NCBI GenBank assembly: GCA_947253155.1
Contig: CAMXYK010000001.1
Location: 1 to 64,000 of the forward strand
DNA length: 64,000 bases
Direction of reading: 5' to 3'
From: an uncultured Bifidobacteriaceae bacterium
GTDB taxonomy: Bacteria > Actinomycetota > Actinomycetes > Actinomycetales > Bifidobacteriaceae
Shown: piece by piece, positions 24,964-34,775 of the stretch
How the letters are laid out: every line of letters begins with the position of its first letter
Numbering within the stretch: position 1 is the stretch's first letter
Translations under genes and position numbers: made by a program
Notes under the pieces: generated by a model
The model's input: only the letters and a program-made list of their open reading frames with translations
The model's database searches: none
Told to the model about the DNA's origin: nothing

Positions 24964-26451
24964 TCACGCACCAAACTCTTGCTGCATATCGTGCCAACGA
25001 CGTTCAAGATCGTCAATGCCACCGATGCCGGAGAATGCCTGCTCAGGAATTTCATCGTAAACACCATCGCAAATACGAGTGAATGCTTCGATGGTTTCGT
25101 CTGCTGGCACGTAAGAACCTGGACGACCTGTGAACTTTTCAGCCACGTAGAAGTTCTGGCCAAGGAACTGCTCAATCTTACGAGCGCGGCTCACAGTGGT
25201 CTTATCTTCCTCACCAAGCTCATCAATACCAATCAAGGCGATGATATCCTGAAGCTCCTTGTTACGCTGCAAAATAGCCTTCACGCGGTTTGCGCAATCG
25301 TAATGAGCTTGTCCAACGTAACGCGGATCCAAAATTCTAGAAGTAGAAGCCAAAGGATCCACAGCTGGGTAAATACCCTTAGCTGCAATATCACGAGAAA
25401 GCTCAGTAGTTGCATCCAAGTGCGTAAAGGTTGTTGCAGGAGCAGGATCGGTGTAATCATCTGCAGGAACGTAAATAGCCTGAAGTGACGTAATGGAATG
25501 GCCGCGCGTAGAAGTAATACGCTCCTGCAACGCACCCATTTCATCAGCCAAGTTTGGCTGATAACCAACTGCAGAAGGCATTCGACCCAGCAACGTGGAA
25601 ACCTCAGAACCAGCCTGAGTAAAGCGGAAGATGTTGTCAATAAACAGCAACACATCCTGATTCTGCACATCGCGGAAGTACTCAGCCATAGTCAAAGCGG
25701 TAAGAGGCACGCGAAGACGAGTCCCAGGAGGCTCATCCATCTGGCCAAAGACAAGTGCCGTTTTCTCCAAAACGCCAGCTTCAGCCATTTCGCCAATCAA
25801 ATCGTTACCTTCACGGGTACGCTCGCCGACGCCAGCAAACACAGACACACCACCGTGGTTCTGCGCAACGCGCTGAATCATTTCCTGAATCAACACTGTT
25901 TTACCAACGCCTGCGCCACCGAACAGACCAATCTTGCCGCCCTGAACGTAAGGGGTAAGCAAATCGATAACCTTAATGCCAGTCTCGAACATCTGAGTCT
26001 TAGACTCGAGCTGATCGAAAGCTGGTGGGTTGCGGTGGATTGGCCAACGCTCAGTTACTTCAATATTCTCGCCTGGCTTAGCATTCAAAATGTTGCCAGT
26101 AACGTCGAAAACGTGACCCTTAGTAACATCGCCAACAGGAACGGAAATTGGACCGCCGGTATCTCGCACTAAAGCACCACGAACCAAGCCGTCAGTAGGC
26201 TTCAACGCAACTGCACGTACGGTTGAATCACCAAGGTGCTGCTCAACTTCCAGCGTAATCTCATGAACGGTATCGCCTTCCGTATTACCAACGGTATTGA
26301 TATCGACCTTGAGAGCATTGTAAATATCCGGCAGATAGCCGACCGGGAATTCAACGTCAATCACGGAACCCTGAACGCGGGTTACGCGACCAGCTGTTGG
26401 ATCGACCTCCTGCTCAGCTTCTGGAGGCGCTGTGGTCTGATTTTCAGCCAT
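24964..26451 (-). CDS. atpD: F1Fo ATP synthase subunit beta
   Basis: Catalytic F1 subunit, 495 residues. Walker A is GGAGVGKTV, the catalytic-site segment FAGVGERTREGND is present, and Walker B is DVLLFIDNIFRF. It makes ATP on proton influx, or hydrolyses ATP to expel protons; in fermentative bifidobacteria the latter is the usual role. It follows atpG by 6 bp. Confidence 0.98.
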   Translation of the reverse strand: MAENQTTAPPEAEQEVDPTAGRVTRVQGSVIDVEFPVGYLPDIYNALKVDINTVGNTEGDTVHEITLEVEQHLGDSTVRAVALKPTDGLVRGALVRDTGGPISVPVGDVTKGHVFDVTGNILNAKPGENIEVTERWPIHRNPPAFDQLESKTQMFETGIKVIDLLTPYVQGGKIGLFGGAGVGKTVLIQEMIQRVAQNHGGVSVFAGVGERTREGNDLIGEMAEAGVLEKTALVFGQMDEPPGTRLRVPLTALTMAEYFRDVQNQDVLLFIDNIFRFTQAGSEVSTLLGRMPSAVGYQPNLADEMGALQERITSTRGHSITSLQAIYVPADDYTDPAPATTFTHLDATTELSRDIAAKGIYPAVDPLASTSRILDPRYVGQAHYDCANRVKAILQRNKELQDIIALIGIDELGEEDKTTVSRARKIEQFLGQNFYVAEKFTGRPGSYVPADETIEAFTRICDGVYDEIPEQAFSGIGGIDDLERRWHDMQQEFGA

Positions 26452-26457
26452 ATGCTC

Positions 26458-27462
26458 CTAATCCTCCTCATTATTCAGCGCATCAGCGCTGCCGATAATC
26501 TCGGTAAGTTCTTGAGTGATAGATGCCTGACGTGAAGCATTAAGCTTTCTAGTCAAATCATCCACCAAATTGCGGGCGTTATCTGTAGCCGTATGCATAG
26601 CGTTCTGCCTACTTGCTGTTTCAGAAGCAGCAGAAGTAAGTAAGCACTCGTGAATACGAGACTGAATATACTTCGGCAAAACAGCATCCAGCACTTCATC
26701 CGGACTTGGCTCGAAGCAATACTCAACAGCGTCTGGATTGCTTTGACTTACTGCTTCTTCACGAGCCGAAACTGCACTAGTAGACGACAACGATGCTGAA
26801 GGTCCAGAAGCTGCTTCGTAATCAGGACGGTGCATAGCAAACTCCTCACCATCCTTCAACGGAACAAGCTCAACTGGTAGCATGCGCAACGTACGAACTT
26901 TTTGCCTCACCATATTGATAAATTCGGTGAACACAATATACAGTTCCGAAACTCCGCCTTCTGCTTCCGGCGTCATATAAGCATCCATTAAAGTATCGGA
27001 AATCTTTTCAGCAATAGTAACGTCAGGATGGTCAGTAGAACCTTCCCAAGTACCTGCCACATCGCGATTGCGATACTTATAGTAAGTTGCACCACGACGA
27101 CCATACACGTACAGTTCCGCGTGCTTACCTTCTGCATCAAGCTTGGCTAAAAGCGCTTCAGTCTCACGAATAATCGAAGACGTAAATGCACCTGCCATGC
27201 CACGATCAGAGGTAAGGGCTAGAACTGCTACGCGATTGCCGGCATGTTCTTTACCAAAAATAGGATGCTTGATATTTGCTTCGTGATGAGCTACCAACGC
27301 CTGCACGGCATCGAAAATTGCGTCACTATAAGGCTTAGCATTAAGCGCAATATCTCGCGCTTTAGCAATATGCGAAGACGCAATCATTTCCTGAGCCTTA
27401 AAGATTTTACCCAAAGACTGTGTGGAAATAATTCTCGATTTCAATGCAAGTTGGGAGGACAT
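26458..27462 (-). CDS. atpG: F1Fo ATP synthase subunit gamma
   Basis: Central rotor shaft of F1, 334 residues. The N-terminal helix (LKSRIISTQSLGKIFKAQEMIA) and the C-terminal helix with RQNAMHTATDNARNLVDDLT match the family. An insertion of about 30 residues near position 220-245, rich in Ser/Ala and followed by EEAVSQSNPDAVEYCFEPSP, makes it longer than the E. coli protein; bifidobacterial gamma subunits share a longer form. Only 3 bp separate it from atpA. Confidence 0.97.
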   Translation of the reverse strand: MSSQLALKSRIISTQSLGKIFKAQEMIASSHIAKARDIALNAKPYSDAIFDAVQALVAHHEANIKHPIFGKEHAGNRVAVLALTSDRGMAGAFTSSIIRETEALLAKLDAEGKHAELYVYGRRGATYYKYRNRDVAGTWEGSTDHPDVTIAEKISDTLMDAYMTPEAEGGVSELYIVFTEFINMVRQKVRTLRMLPVELVPLKDGEEFAMHRPDYEAASGPSASLSSTSAVSAREEAVSQSNPDAVEYCFEPSPDEVLDAVLPKYIQSRIHECLLTSAASETASRQNAMHTATDNARNLVDDLTRKLNASRQASITQELTEIIGSADALNNEED

Positions 27463-27465
27463 ACG

Positions 27466-29127
<1,662 letters not shown>

Positions 29128-29143
29128 AATTCTCCTTAATTTA

Positions 29144-29725
29144 CTACTTCACTGCCTGTGTCCAAGCGCCATTGCGCGCAGAACGTTGCAACTGCTTTAG
29201 TTGCATCAACATGGTGCGATCGGTTATTTGATCACCAATCTGTATACGCATGCCACCAAGCACGTTTGGATCCACAATTGGGTTAATGTATGCACGATGA
29301 CCCAACTTATCACTGTAGATTTCAATCAAACGCTTAATTTGCTTATCAGTAAGAGGCTGAGCAGTAGTGACAGTAACCAATGTTTCGCCAGCTTCACGCT
29401 CAAATCCTGACCAAGCGCCGCCGAAGCTACCAGTTTTGCCGCTTTCAGCACCACCATGCCACGTTCCTACTAGATAATGCATAATGCGCAATACGACAGG
29501 GTGCGCTTTACCTCCAATAAGCTCGTCAATTAGGCGAGACTTATCTTCCGAAGATCTATTCGGATCGGTAATCGCATCAGAAAGCTCAGGATACTGATCA
29601 ATCATGTCCATCATTGACGAAAGCTCGTCAGCGATGCGCTGCGCTTCATCGTGCGCATCTGAGATGGCCTGCGCAAGAGAAGAACGCGACAAACTATCGT
29701 TTGCACGCGATGCCTTTTCTGGCAT
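29144..29725 (-). CDS. atpH: F1Fo ATP synthase subunit delta
   Basis: Links F1 to the peripheral stalk. The 193-residue length is close to the E. coli form and shorter than the roughly 270-residue actinobacterial versions I recall, mainly at the N-terminus. ETLVTVTTAQPLTDKQIKRLIE and NPIVDPNVLGGMRIQIGDQITD are the conserved C-terminal blocks. AGGAGG lies 5 nt before the ATG, so the short form appears real and not an annotation artefact. A 107-bp AT-rich gap separates it from atpF. Confidence 0.94.
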   Translation of the reverse strand: MPEKASRANDSLSRSSLAQAISDAHDEAQRIADELSSMMDMIDQYPELSDAITDPNRSSEDKSRLIDELIGGKAHPVVLRIMHYLVGTWHGGAESGKTGSFGGAWSGFEREAGETLVTVTTAQPLTDKQIKRLIEIYSDKLGHRAYINPIVDPNVLGGMRIQIGDQITDRTMLMQLKQLQRSARNGAWTQAVK

Positions 29726-29832
29726 TATTACCTCCTCATTTCTGTAAAAATGAAGTATGCAATAAATACAAAATAAATAAAAGCGTAAATTTATTTTTTA
29801 TTTTGCGATTATTAAATTTTGTATATTAATAC

Positions 29833-30375
29833 TTACTTGATTTGATCCGAATTTTTAGATTCTCCAACTTCATCAATCACACGATCAATAATTTTGGAGC
29901 TTACGGTATCGTCATCCAACTTGGATGCAAGAATCTTGCCAGCTAACGCTGCTGCAAGAACCGATACCTCTCCTTGGAGGCTGGACATGGCATGCTTATG
30001 CTGAGCCTCAATGGAATGCTGCGCTTCACTAATGATTTTTGCAGCATCCTTTTCAGCGCGTTGTCTAGCTTCGCCAATGATTTTTGAAGCTTCCGTACGA
30101 GCCTCTTCGCGTGTTTTTGCAGCATCAGCTTGAGCTTGAGCAAGCTCTTCTTCCATCTGACTTTTTAATTCGTCAGCTTCATGCTGCATGTTCGCTGCTT
30201 TGGCCATTCCGCCTTCGATTTTCTCTGCACGCTCATCAAGAATTGCCTGGAATTTAGGCATAACGAACTTGTAGAAAAACGCTGCAAGAACTACCAAAAC
30301 AACTAACGACCACACTAAGTCATAAGGCTCAGGCAAGAACAACGCCAAACCATTACTCTCAGATGCATGTGCCAT
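29833..30375 (-). CDS. atpF: F1Fo ATP synthase subunit b
   Basis: Peripheral stalk subunit, 180 residues. It has one transmembrane helix near residues 17-37 (YDLVWSLVVLVVLAAFFYKF) and then a long, charged coiled coil (KAANMQHEADELKSQMEEEL and EARQRAEKDAAKIISEAQ), ending in the part that contacts delta. It follows atpE by 64 bp. Confidence 0.96.
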   Translation of the reverse strand: MAHASESNGLALFLPEPYDLVWSLVVLVVLAAFFYKFVMPKFQAILDERAEKIEGGMAKAANMQHEADELKSQMEEELAQAQADAAKTREEARTEASKIIGEARQRAEKDAAKIISEAQHSIEAQHKHAMSSLQGEVSVLAAALAGKILASKLDDDTVSSKIIDRVIDEVGESKNSDQIK

Positions 30376-30439
30376 GGCTTGTCCTTTCTATTACTTCAAC
30401 ACTTTTATATTTGTGCTGGAACGAGTTGTTTCGTTCGGT

Positions 30440-30673
30440 TCACTTTCCCATAATGTAGGCAACGAATCCGAGCAAGCCCAGAACCTCGATAAATGCCAAG
30501 CCGACGAACATGAACAACTGAAGACGGTTGCCAACTTCTGGCTGACGTGCAGTGGATTCCATAGCTTTAGCAACAACTATTGCCATACCAAGTGCAGGAG
30601 AAATTGTTGCGACAGCAAAGCCAAGAATGCTAAGGTTGCCGACCAAGCCTGCGAGAGCGATGATACTATTCAT
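30440..30673 (-). CDS. atpE: F1Fo ATP synthase subunit c
   Basis: Proteolipid of the proton-driven ring, 77 residues with two helices. The ion-binding carboxylate is Glu63 in LAFIEVLGLLGF and the loop is ARQPE. The first helix usually carries a repeated glycine pattern (GxGxGxG); here it reads ISPALGMAIVVAK, with most glycines replaced by Ala, Ser or Val. This may alter packing and ring size. It sits between atpB and atpF. Confidence 0.95.
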   Translation of the reverse strand: MNSIIALAGLVGNLSILGFAVATISPALGMAIVVAKAMESTARQPEVGNRLQLFMFVGLAFIEVLGLLGFVAYIMGK

Positions 30674-30749
30674 TGGTTTCCTTTCTGTTAAAACAGTAAC
30701 CAGTATAAACCCTTAAGATGGGTAAAATCTGAAGATTTAAGCTATGCTA

Positions 30750-31604
30750 TCAGGCAACAGCAACAGCAGACTTTTCTTCCTCTTCAGGGTAACTTTCCGA
30801 AATGTAGACGGAAGCAAGCACGGTGAAAATAAACGCCTGCAAACCGGCTACCATAATTTCGAATAAGGTAAACAGAATGCCACCAAGCAGCCACAAAACG
30901 CCGCCTAAGGCAAGGAGTTTATTGCTGGAATCCACCACGAAGAAATTGGTGAATACTAAGCAAGTGGCCACCAGCAAATGGCCAGCAATCATATTCGCAA
31001 ACAAACGGATTGTAAGCGAAAGTGGTCGCACAATTATTAATTCTATGAGCTGCAATGGCGAAAGAATGAAGTAAATCGGCCATGGCACTCCCGCTGGGAA
31101 CAATGCTTCACGGAAGAATCGCAAAAAGCCTTTTTCACGAATGCCAGCAATAAGATATTGGCACACAACCCACAAAGCAAATACAAGCGGACCAGCAATG
31201 GTTGCGGTTGCAGCCATATTTAATCCTGGAATCACAGAACAAAGATTAAAGAAGAAAATTGTGATGAACAATGTAGACATCATTGGCACATAACGCTTGC
31301 CACGTTCTTCGCCAATCATTTCGTAAACGATGTTGTAACGCACAAAGTCCATTAGAATTTCAAGCACACTTTGGAATCTTCCTGGAACTAACTTTGCACG
31401 AGCAGCACCAATTCCAAAAATAATCATAACGATTACAGCCATGAGCACTCGCACTAAAATAATGCGGTTCATAGCGAATGGTGTGCCTTGGAACAAAATC
31501 TCTGGAGGCAAAAATTCGCCAATATTAGGCAATTCTGGTCCCGACGAAGCCACTGTAGAAGCTACATTGGTAGTCTTCAGCAAAAAGTCAAGCATTCCAT
31601 TCAT
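30750..31604 (-). CDS. atpB: F1Fo ATP synthase subunit a
   Basis: Membrane stator of the proton channel, 284 residues from ATG 31604, which has GGAGG 6 nt upstream; a start at 31631 lacks this. About six transmembrane helices are evident. The essential arginine is in PLSLTIRLFANMIAGH, and Gln in GLQAFIFTVLASVY matches the last helix. It is the first gene of the run atpB-E-F-H-A-G-D-C; no atpI is seen before it. The 200 bp upstream to metA probably hold the operon promoter, but I cannot fix its boxes. Confidence 0.96.
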   Translation of the reverse strand: MNGMLDFLLKTTNVASTVASSGPELPNIGEFLPPEILFQGTPFAMNRIILVRVLMAVIVMIIFGIGAARAKLVPGRFQSVLEILMDFVRYNIVYEMIGEERGKRYVPMMSTLFITIFFFNLCSVIPGLNMAATATIAGPLVFALWVVCQYLIAGIREKGFLRFFREALFPAGVPWPIYFILSPLQLIELIIVRPLSLTIRLFANMIAGHLLVATCLVFTNFFVVDSSNKLLALGGVLWLLGGILFTLFEIMVAGLQAFIFTVLASVYISESYPEEEEKSAVAVA

Positions 31605-31802
31605 AAGTGCCTCCTTAAGCAATTCGTTCACACGCCTTCACAACTGCCGCTCACTCACATCATGCAATTCACTCATCTTGCGGCATTACATATTAGCTAA
31701 ATCATCTATTTCGTATCTCGTAAGGCGCGGGGCACGAAACGAAAAATACATCTAAATGCTGATTCTACTCTTCGCATGTACATAATTACGCAGTGTCGAA
31801 AA

Positions 31803-32834
31803 TTATTCATGCATGCCGTACTTCATGTTGCTAAACGGAAGGAAATTATCCATACGCGGAGATGCTGGTTCATGCCGAATTGAACGATCTGTACCAAGCT
31901 TTCCGGTAGCACGAAGCTGCGGAATATCGGAAAGCTTGTAAGGCGTCGTTTCGTACACCCAATTAAGCCAGTTTCGCCAAAGTAAATTCGCGTGAGCGCG
32001 CCAAGAAAAAAGCGGCTCCAAATTAGCGTCATCATTAGGGAAATAGTTATGCGGGAACGGCACGTTACTTAAGCCTTTTTCCATATCTCGCTCATATTCT
32101 TGAGCAAGAGTCATTTTGCTATATTCCCAATGCCCAAGAGCAAAAACCTCTGAAAAATCGCGTGTAGCAACTAAACCCGGGCCTGATTCAGGTCCACAAG
32201 TTAGTATTTGCAAACGCTTATCTGCAGCAATATCGTCAATATTGACTCCAGCTATTCTTGAATGCGGCTGCAATGCTATTTCATCAAAACCGTTAGTAAG
32301 GAAGCAATATTCATCCTGCAAATATTGCGGAAATACACCAAAAACTTTTTCGTTAAGCACATGCTTTTTTATGCCGTAACGATAGTAAAGAGCACCCATT
32401 GCTCCCCAACATAAGTACATTGTTGAAAAAACGTGCGTTGATGCCCAGTCAAGAATTTGCATAAACTCAGGCCAATAATCAACATCCTCAAATTCCATAT
32501 GCTCAACTGGAGCGCCGGTTACTACAAAACCGTCGTAATAATTGTTACAAAGTGCGTCAAGATTTTCGTAGAATTTTACTAAATGATCAGCGCTTACATG
32601 AGTTGATACGTGCGTGGAAGTCTTCATAAAATCGACATCAACTTGCAAAGGCGACTTAGAAATAAGACGTAAAAGTTGGGTTTCTGTTTCGATTTTTTTG
32701 GGCATAAGATTCAAAATCAGCAATCGTAACGGTCGCACATCCTGCTGTTCTGCTTCTGGGCGTTCCAACGCAAAAATGCGCTCAGCATCTAAAATACTGC
32801 GCGCAGGCAATCCTTCAGGAATCTTAATAGGCAT
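31803..32834 (-). CDS. metA: Homoserine O-acyltransferase of the MetA family
   Basis: First committed step of methionine synthesis, activating homoserine by acylation. From ATG 32834 it has 343 residues. The catalytic Cys142 is in LCWGAMGALY, the His is in ALGHWEYS and the Glu is nearby. The acyl-donor selectivity position is residue 111, Glu in VTGAPVEH. In this family Glu111 marks acetyl-CoA use and Gly111 succinyl-CoA, so an O-acetyltransferase is predicted even though the family name says succinyl. A start 6 codons upstream is possible but less like the family N-terminus. Confidence 0.93.
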   Translation of the reverse strand: MPIKIPEGLPARSILDAERIFALERPEAEQQDVRPLRLLILNLMPKKIETETQLLRLISKSPLQVDVDFMKTSTHVSTHVSADHLVKFYENLDALCNNYYDGFVVTGAPVEHMEFEDVDYWPEFMQILDWASTHVFSTMYLCWGAMGALYYRYGIKKHVLNEKVFGVFPQYLQDEYCFLTNGFDEIALQPHSRIAGVNIDDIAADKRLQILTCGPESGPGLVATRDFSEVFALGHWEYSKMTLAQEYERDMEKGLSNVPFPHNYFPNDDANLEPLFSWRAHANLLWRNWLNWVYETTPYKLSDIPQLRATGKLGTDRSIRHEPASPRMDNFLPFSNMKYGMHE

Positions 32835-32981
32835 GTGTTTATTATACCCCACACTTGTTTATGCCTGTATTTGCAGCGCATTGCTACATAGCAATTTCCG
32901 CTAAAATACAGCGAAACACGCCCGAAAGTTGACAAATCTAAATTTGCACCTATCGTAGATAGAGTTGCTAAAAGTAGCCGA

Positions 32982-33055
32982 CGCGGGGTGGAGCAGCTCG
33001 GTAGCTCGCTGGGCTCATAACCCAGAGGTCCATGGTTCAAATCCATGCCCCGCTA
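32982..33055 (+). tRNA. Initiator tRNA-fMet (CAT)
   Basis: The 74-nt cloverleaf is complete, with anticodon CAT at 33016-33018. Initiator features: an unpaired C1 at the 5' end opposite T72, three G-C pairs in the anticodon stem (CTGGG/CCCAG), and an A11-T24 pair in the D stem. The 3' CCA is not encoded. A strong terminator follows directly. Confidence 0.95.
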
Positions 33056-33057
33056 CT

Positions 33058-33110
33058 AAAGCCAAGGATCACACAAATTTCTCACGATTGTTGTGGTTCT
33101 TGGCTTTTTT
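33058..33110 (+). terminator. Terminator after tRNA-fMet
   Basis: A long imperfect stem joins AAGCCAAGGATCACAC to TTGTGGTTCTTGGCTT, ending in six T. It begins 3 nt after the tRNA. Confidence 0.88.
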
Positions 33111-33136
33111 GTTTATATCTTCCAAAATGGGTTATA

Positions 33137-33572
33137 GACCAAAAGTGTGTAAGAAATAATGTCTCGCGCATTGCAATACAAGCATTTTGCGGTAATCGAA
33201 TCTGTTTTCTGCACATTCGCTACCTGTACAAAAAGTGTGTAAAAAATAAGCTCATAACCCTTACGGCAGTAAGGATTGTATGAATATTTAATGGCAATTC
33301 GGCTTGAGTGTTACTAGCTCAGTTCGTTAGCTGAGATATTAACGGTGTTTTGACAATTACTGTTATTTTCTCAGTTTGTTGACTGAGTTTTTAACAGTCT
33401 TTCGCCAATTACCGTTATTTTCTCAGTTCGTTGGCTGAGTTAGTAACGGTGTTGAGGATATGAGTGTTAATATCTCAGTTGGCTGACTGAGATATTAACA
33501 GTGCTGAAGCTGTGGCTTATATCCGCAGAATATTCATCAGCTTATCTTTACACACTTTTTGGCCTATAAACC
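33137..33572 (+). mobile_element. Left arm of an inverted pair, MITE-like segment
   Basis: Nearly identical, in reverse complement, to 38759-39196, with only a handful of mismatches by eye. CCAAAAGTGTGTAA at 33139-33152 and its inverse TTACACACTTTTTGG at 33548-33562 form terminal inverted repeats, and a third copy lies at 33229-33242. Inside is a four-unit hairpin array. It encodes no plausible protein. The 33111-33665 interval holds only this element and the hairpin at 33571-33603. Classing it as a MITE is inference from its ends and lack of a gene. Confidence 0.65.
33318..33491. repeat. 52-bp hairpin array B, four units
   Basis: Hairpins at 33318-33335, 33370-33387, 33422-33439 and 33474-33491, exactly 52 bp apart. 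Each has a CTCAG/CTGAG stem within a longer palindrome bounded by GTTA and TAAC. The last unit has a perfect 14-bp stem (GTTAATATCTCAGT and its complement). Confidence 0.9.
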
Positions 33573-33603
33573 ACAGAACCCCTAGAAAGTAGGGGTTCTG
33601 TGG
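33571..33603 (-). terminator. Strong hairpin after the FKBP gene
   Basis: CCACAGAACCCCT (33571-33583) pairs perfectly with 33591-33603 around a 7-nt loop. It abuts the inner end of the left repeat arm and lies 63 bp past the FKBP stop, so it probably ends that transcript. The T-run is weak. Confidence 0.75.
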
Positions 33604-33665
33604 GTTATATTAAGTTTTACATTACGCAAATTATCGCGTAATCTACTAATTTTTCGTTAGTAATC

Positions 33666-34655
33666 TCACGAAGCGTAAAGAATGTCGACTACGAAGTACA
33701 GCGTTGAATTTGCAGGAATTACAACGTTGCCCTTCGCATCCTTTTTTTCTTCAGTTCCGTATCCATCGCTTGGAGGAACTACAAGCAATACTTGCGAACC
33801 GACTTTCTTTCCAGCCAAGCCCTTTGTCCAACCTGGTATTACTCCTCCTGCAAGGGAGAATTCTGCCGGTTGCTTGCGCTCCCACGAGGAATCAAACTGG
33901 TGAAGTTTGCCATCTTTATCTGTTGTTAACCCAATATAGTGAACAGAAAGAGTACTCTTCTTAGTTACAGCCTTTCCTGTTCCTTCAATAAGGTTTTGAG
34001 AAACAAGCTTTCCGTCTGGCTTATAGCCGTTCAAGTCAAGGGAAGGCCTTCCGGAAGCATCGCGAGTAACCTTTGGCAATCCAGCTGGAATATTGGTTAC
34101 CTCTTTACCGTTTGCACGGCTTAGTGCTTTCGAACTCGACACCATTGTGAGAACCATAATGTAAGAAGGATTTTTATTTCCACCATCTATGCCGAAAGCA
34201 ATTGTTGTATTAATTTTTTTGCCCTTAAGTAAAGCGTAGTATGGTCGGCTTGTTGAAGTTTTATTAATGGAAATTGAGCAATCTAGTTTACCCTTATCCC
34301 ACGTATTCATCAATTCTTTGCCATCTTTTGCATTCAACACAATACCTTGTGAGCATACACGGTCGCCTTCTTGGATGGTGTGGCCGTTGCCGCGTTGCAA
34401 AATTGCGTATGAGTTTCGTTTTACTTTAACTGGGGTTTGTAATTTGACTTTTGGCTTTTTACCAAGTTCTCCGGAAGCGCTAATGCCCTCCAATAATTGC
34501 ATACCTGCTTTTTGCGCATTTTCATCAGCTGCGCCATCTGTGCTGCTTGCGTTTCCGCTGCAGGAAGCTAATCCTACGCATAATGCTAATGTGCTAATAG
34601 CAGCAAAAGCGCGCATTATTAAGGATTTTTGTTTCAATATTGTGGTTTTTTGCAT
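33666..34655 (-). CDS. FKBP-type peptidyl-prolyl isomerase lipoprotein
   Basis: Exported folding factor of 329 residues. The signal segment ends in the lipobox LASC near residue 32. The C-terminal 110 residues form an FKBP domain, with VHYIGLTTDKDGKLHQFDSS, the VIPGWTKGLAGKKVGS segment, VVPPSDGYG and STLYFVVDIL. The middle 170 residues have no recognised domain. Divergent from the membrane protein gene at 34.8 kb with only 78-120 bp between, so the promoters may overlap. Confidence 0.92.
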   Translation of the reverse strand: MQKTTILKQKSLIMRAFAAISTLALCVGLASCSGNASSTDGAADENAQKAGMQLLEGISASGELGKKPKVKLQTPVKVKRNSYAILQRGNGHTIQEGDRVCSQGIVLNAKDGKELMNTWDKGKLDCSISINKTSTSRPYYALLKGKKINTTIAFGIDGGNKNPSYIMVLTMVSSSKALSRANGKEVTNIPAGLPKVTRDASGRPSLDLNGYKPDGKLVSQNLIEGTGKAVTKKSTLSVHYIGLTTDKDGKLHQFDSSWERKQPAEFSLAGGVIPGWTKGLAGKKVGSQVLLVVPPSDGYGTEEKKDAKGNVVIPANSTLYFVVDILYAS

Positions 34656-34775
34656 ATGATTACACTACCGCTTGATGTTGATTTTTAATTCAAATCTTCA
34701 ACTGGTATGAAAAGATTGTAGAATAGTAGCGTTATGACGAATATCAACAACTCTTCTGAAAAAGAAGGACAGCCG

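Noticed and set aside
32965..33159. Plus-strand ORF across tRNA-fMet.
   Set aside because: It is an artefact of the tRNA and its terminator.
33318..33491. CRISPR array.
   Set aside because: The period is regular, but units are palindromic across most of their length, intervals are also conserved, and there are no cas genes.
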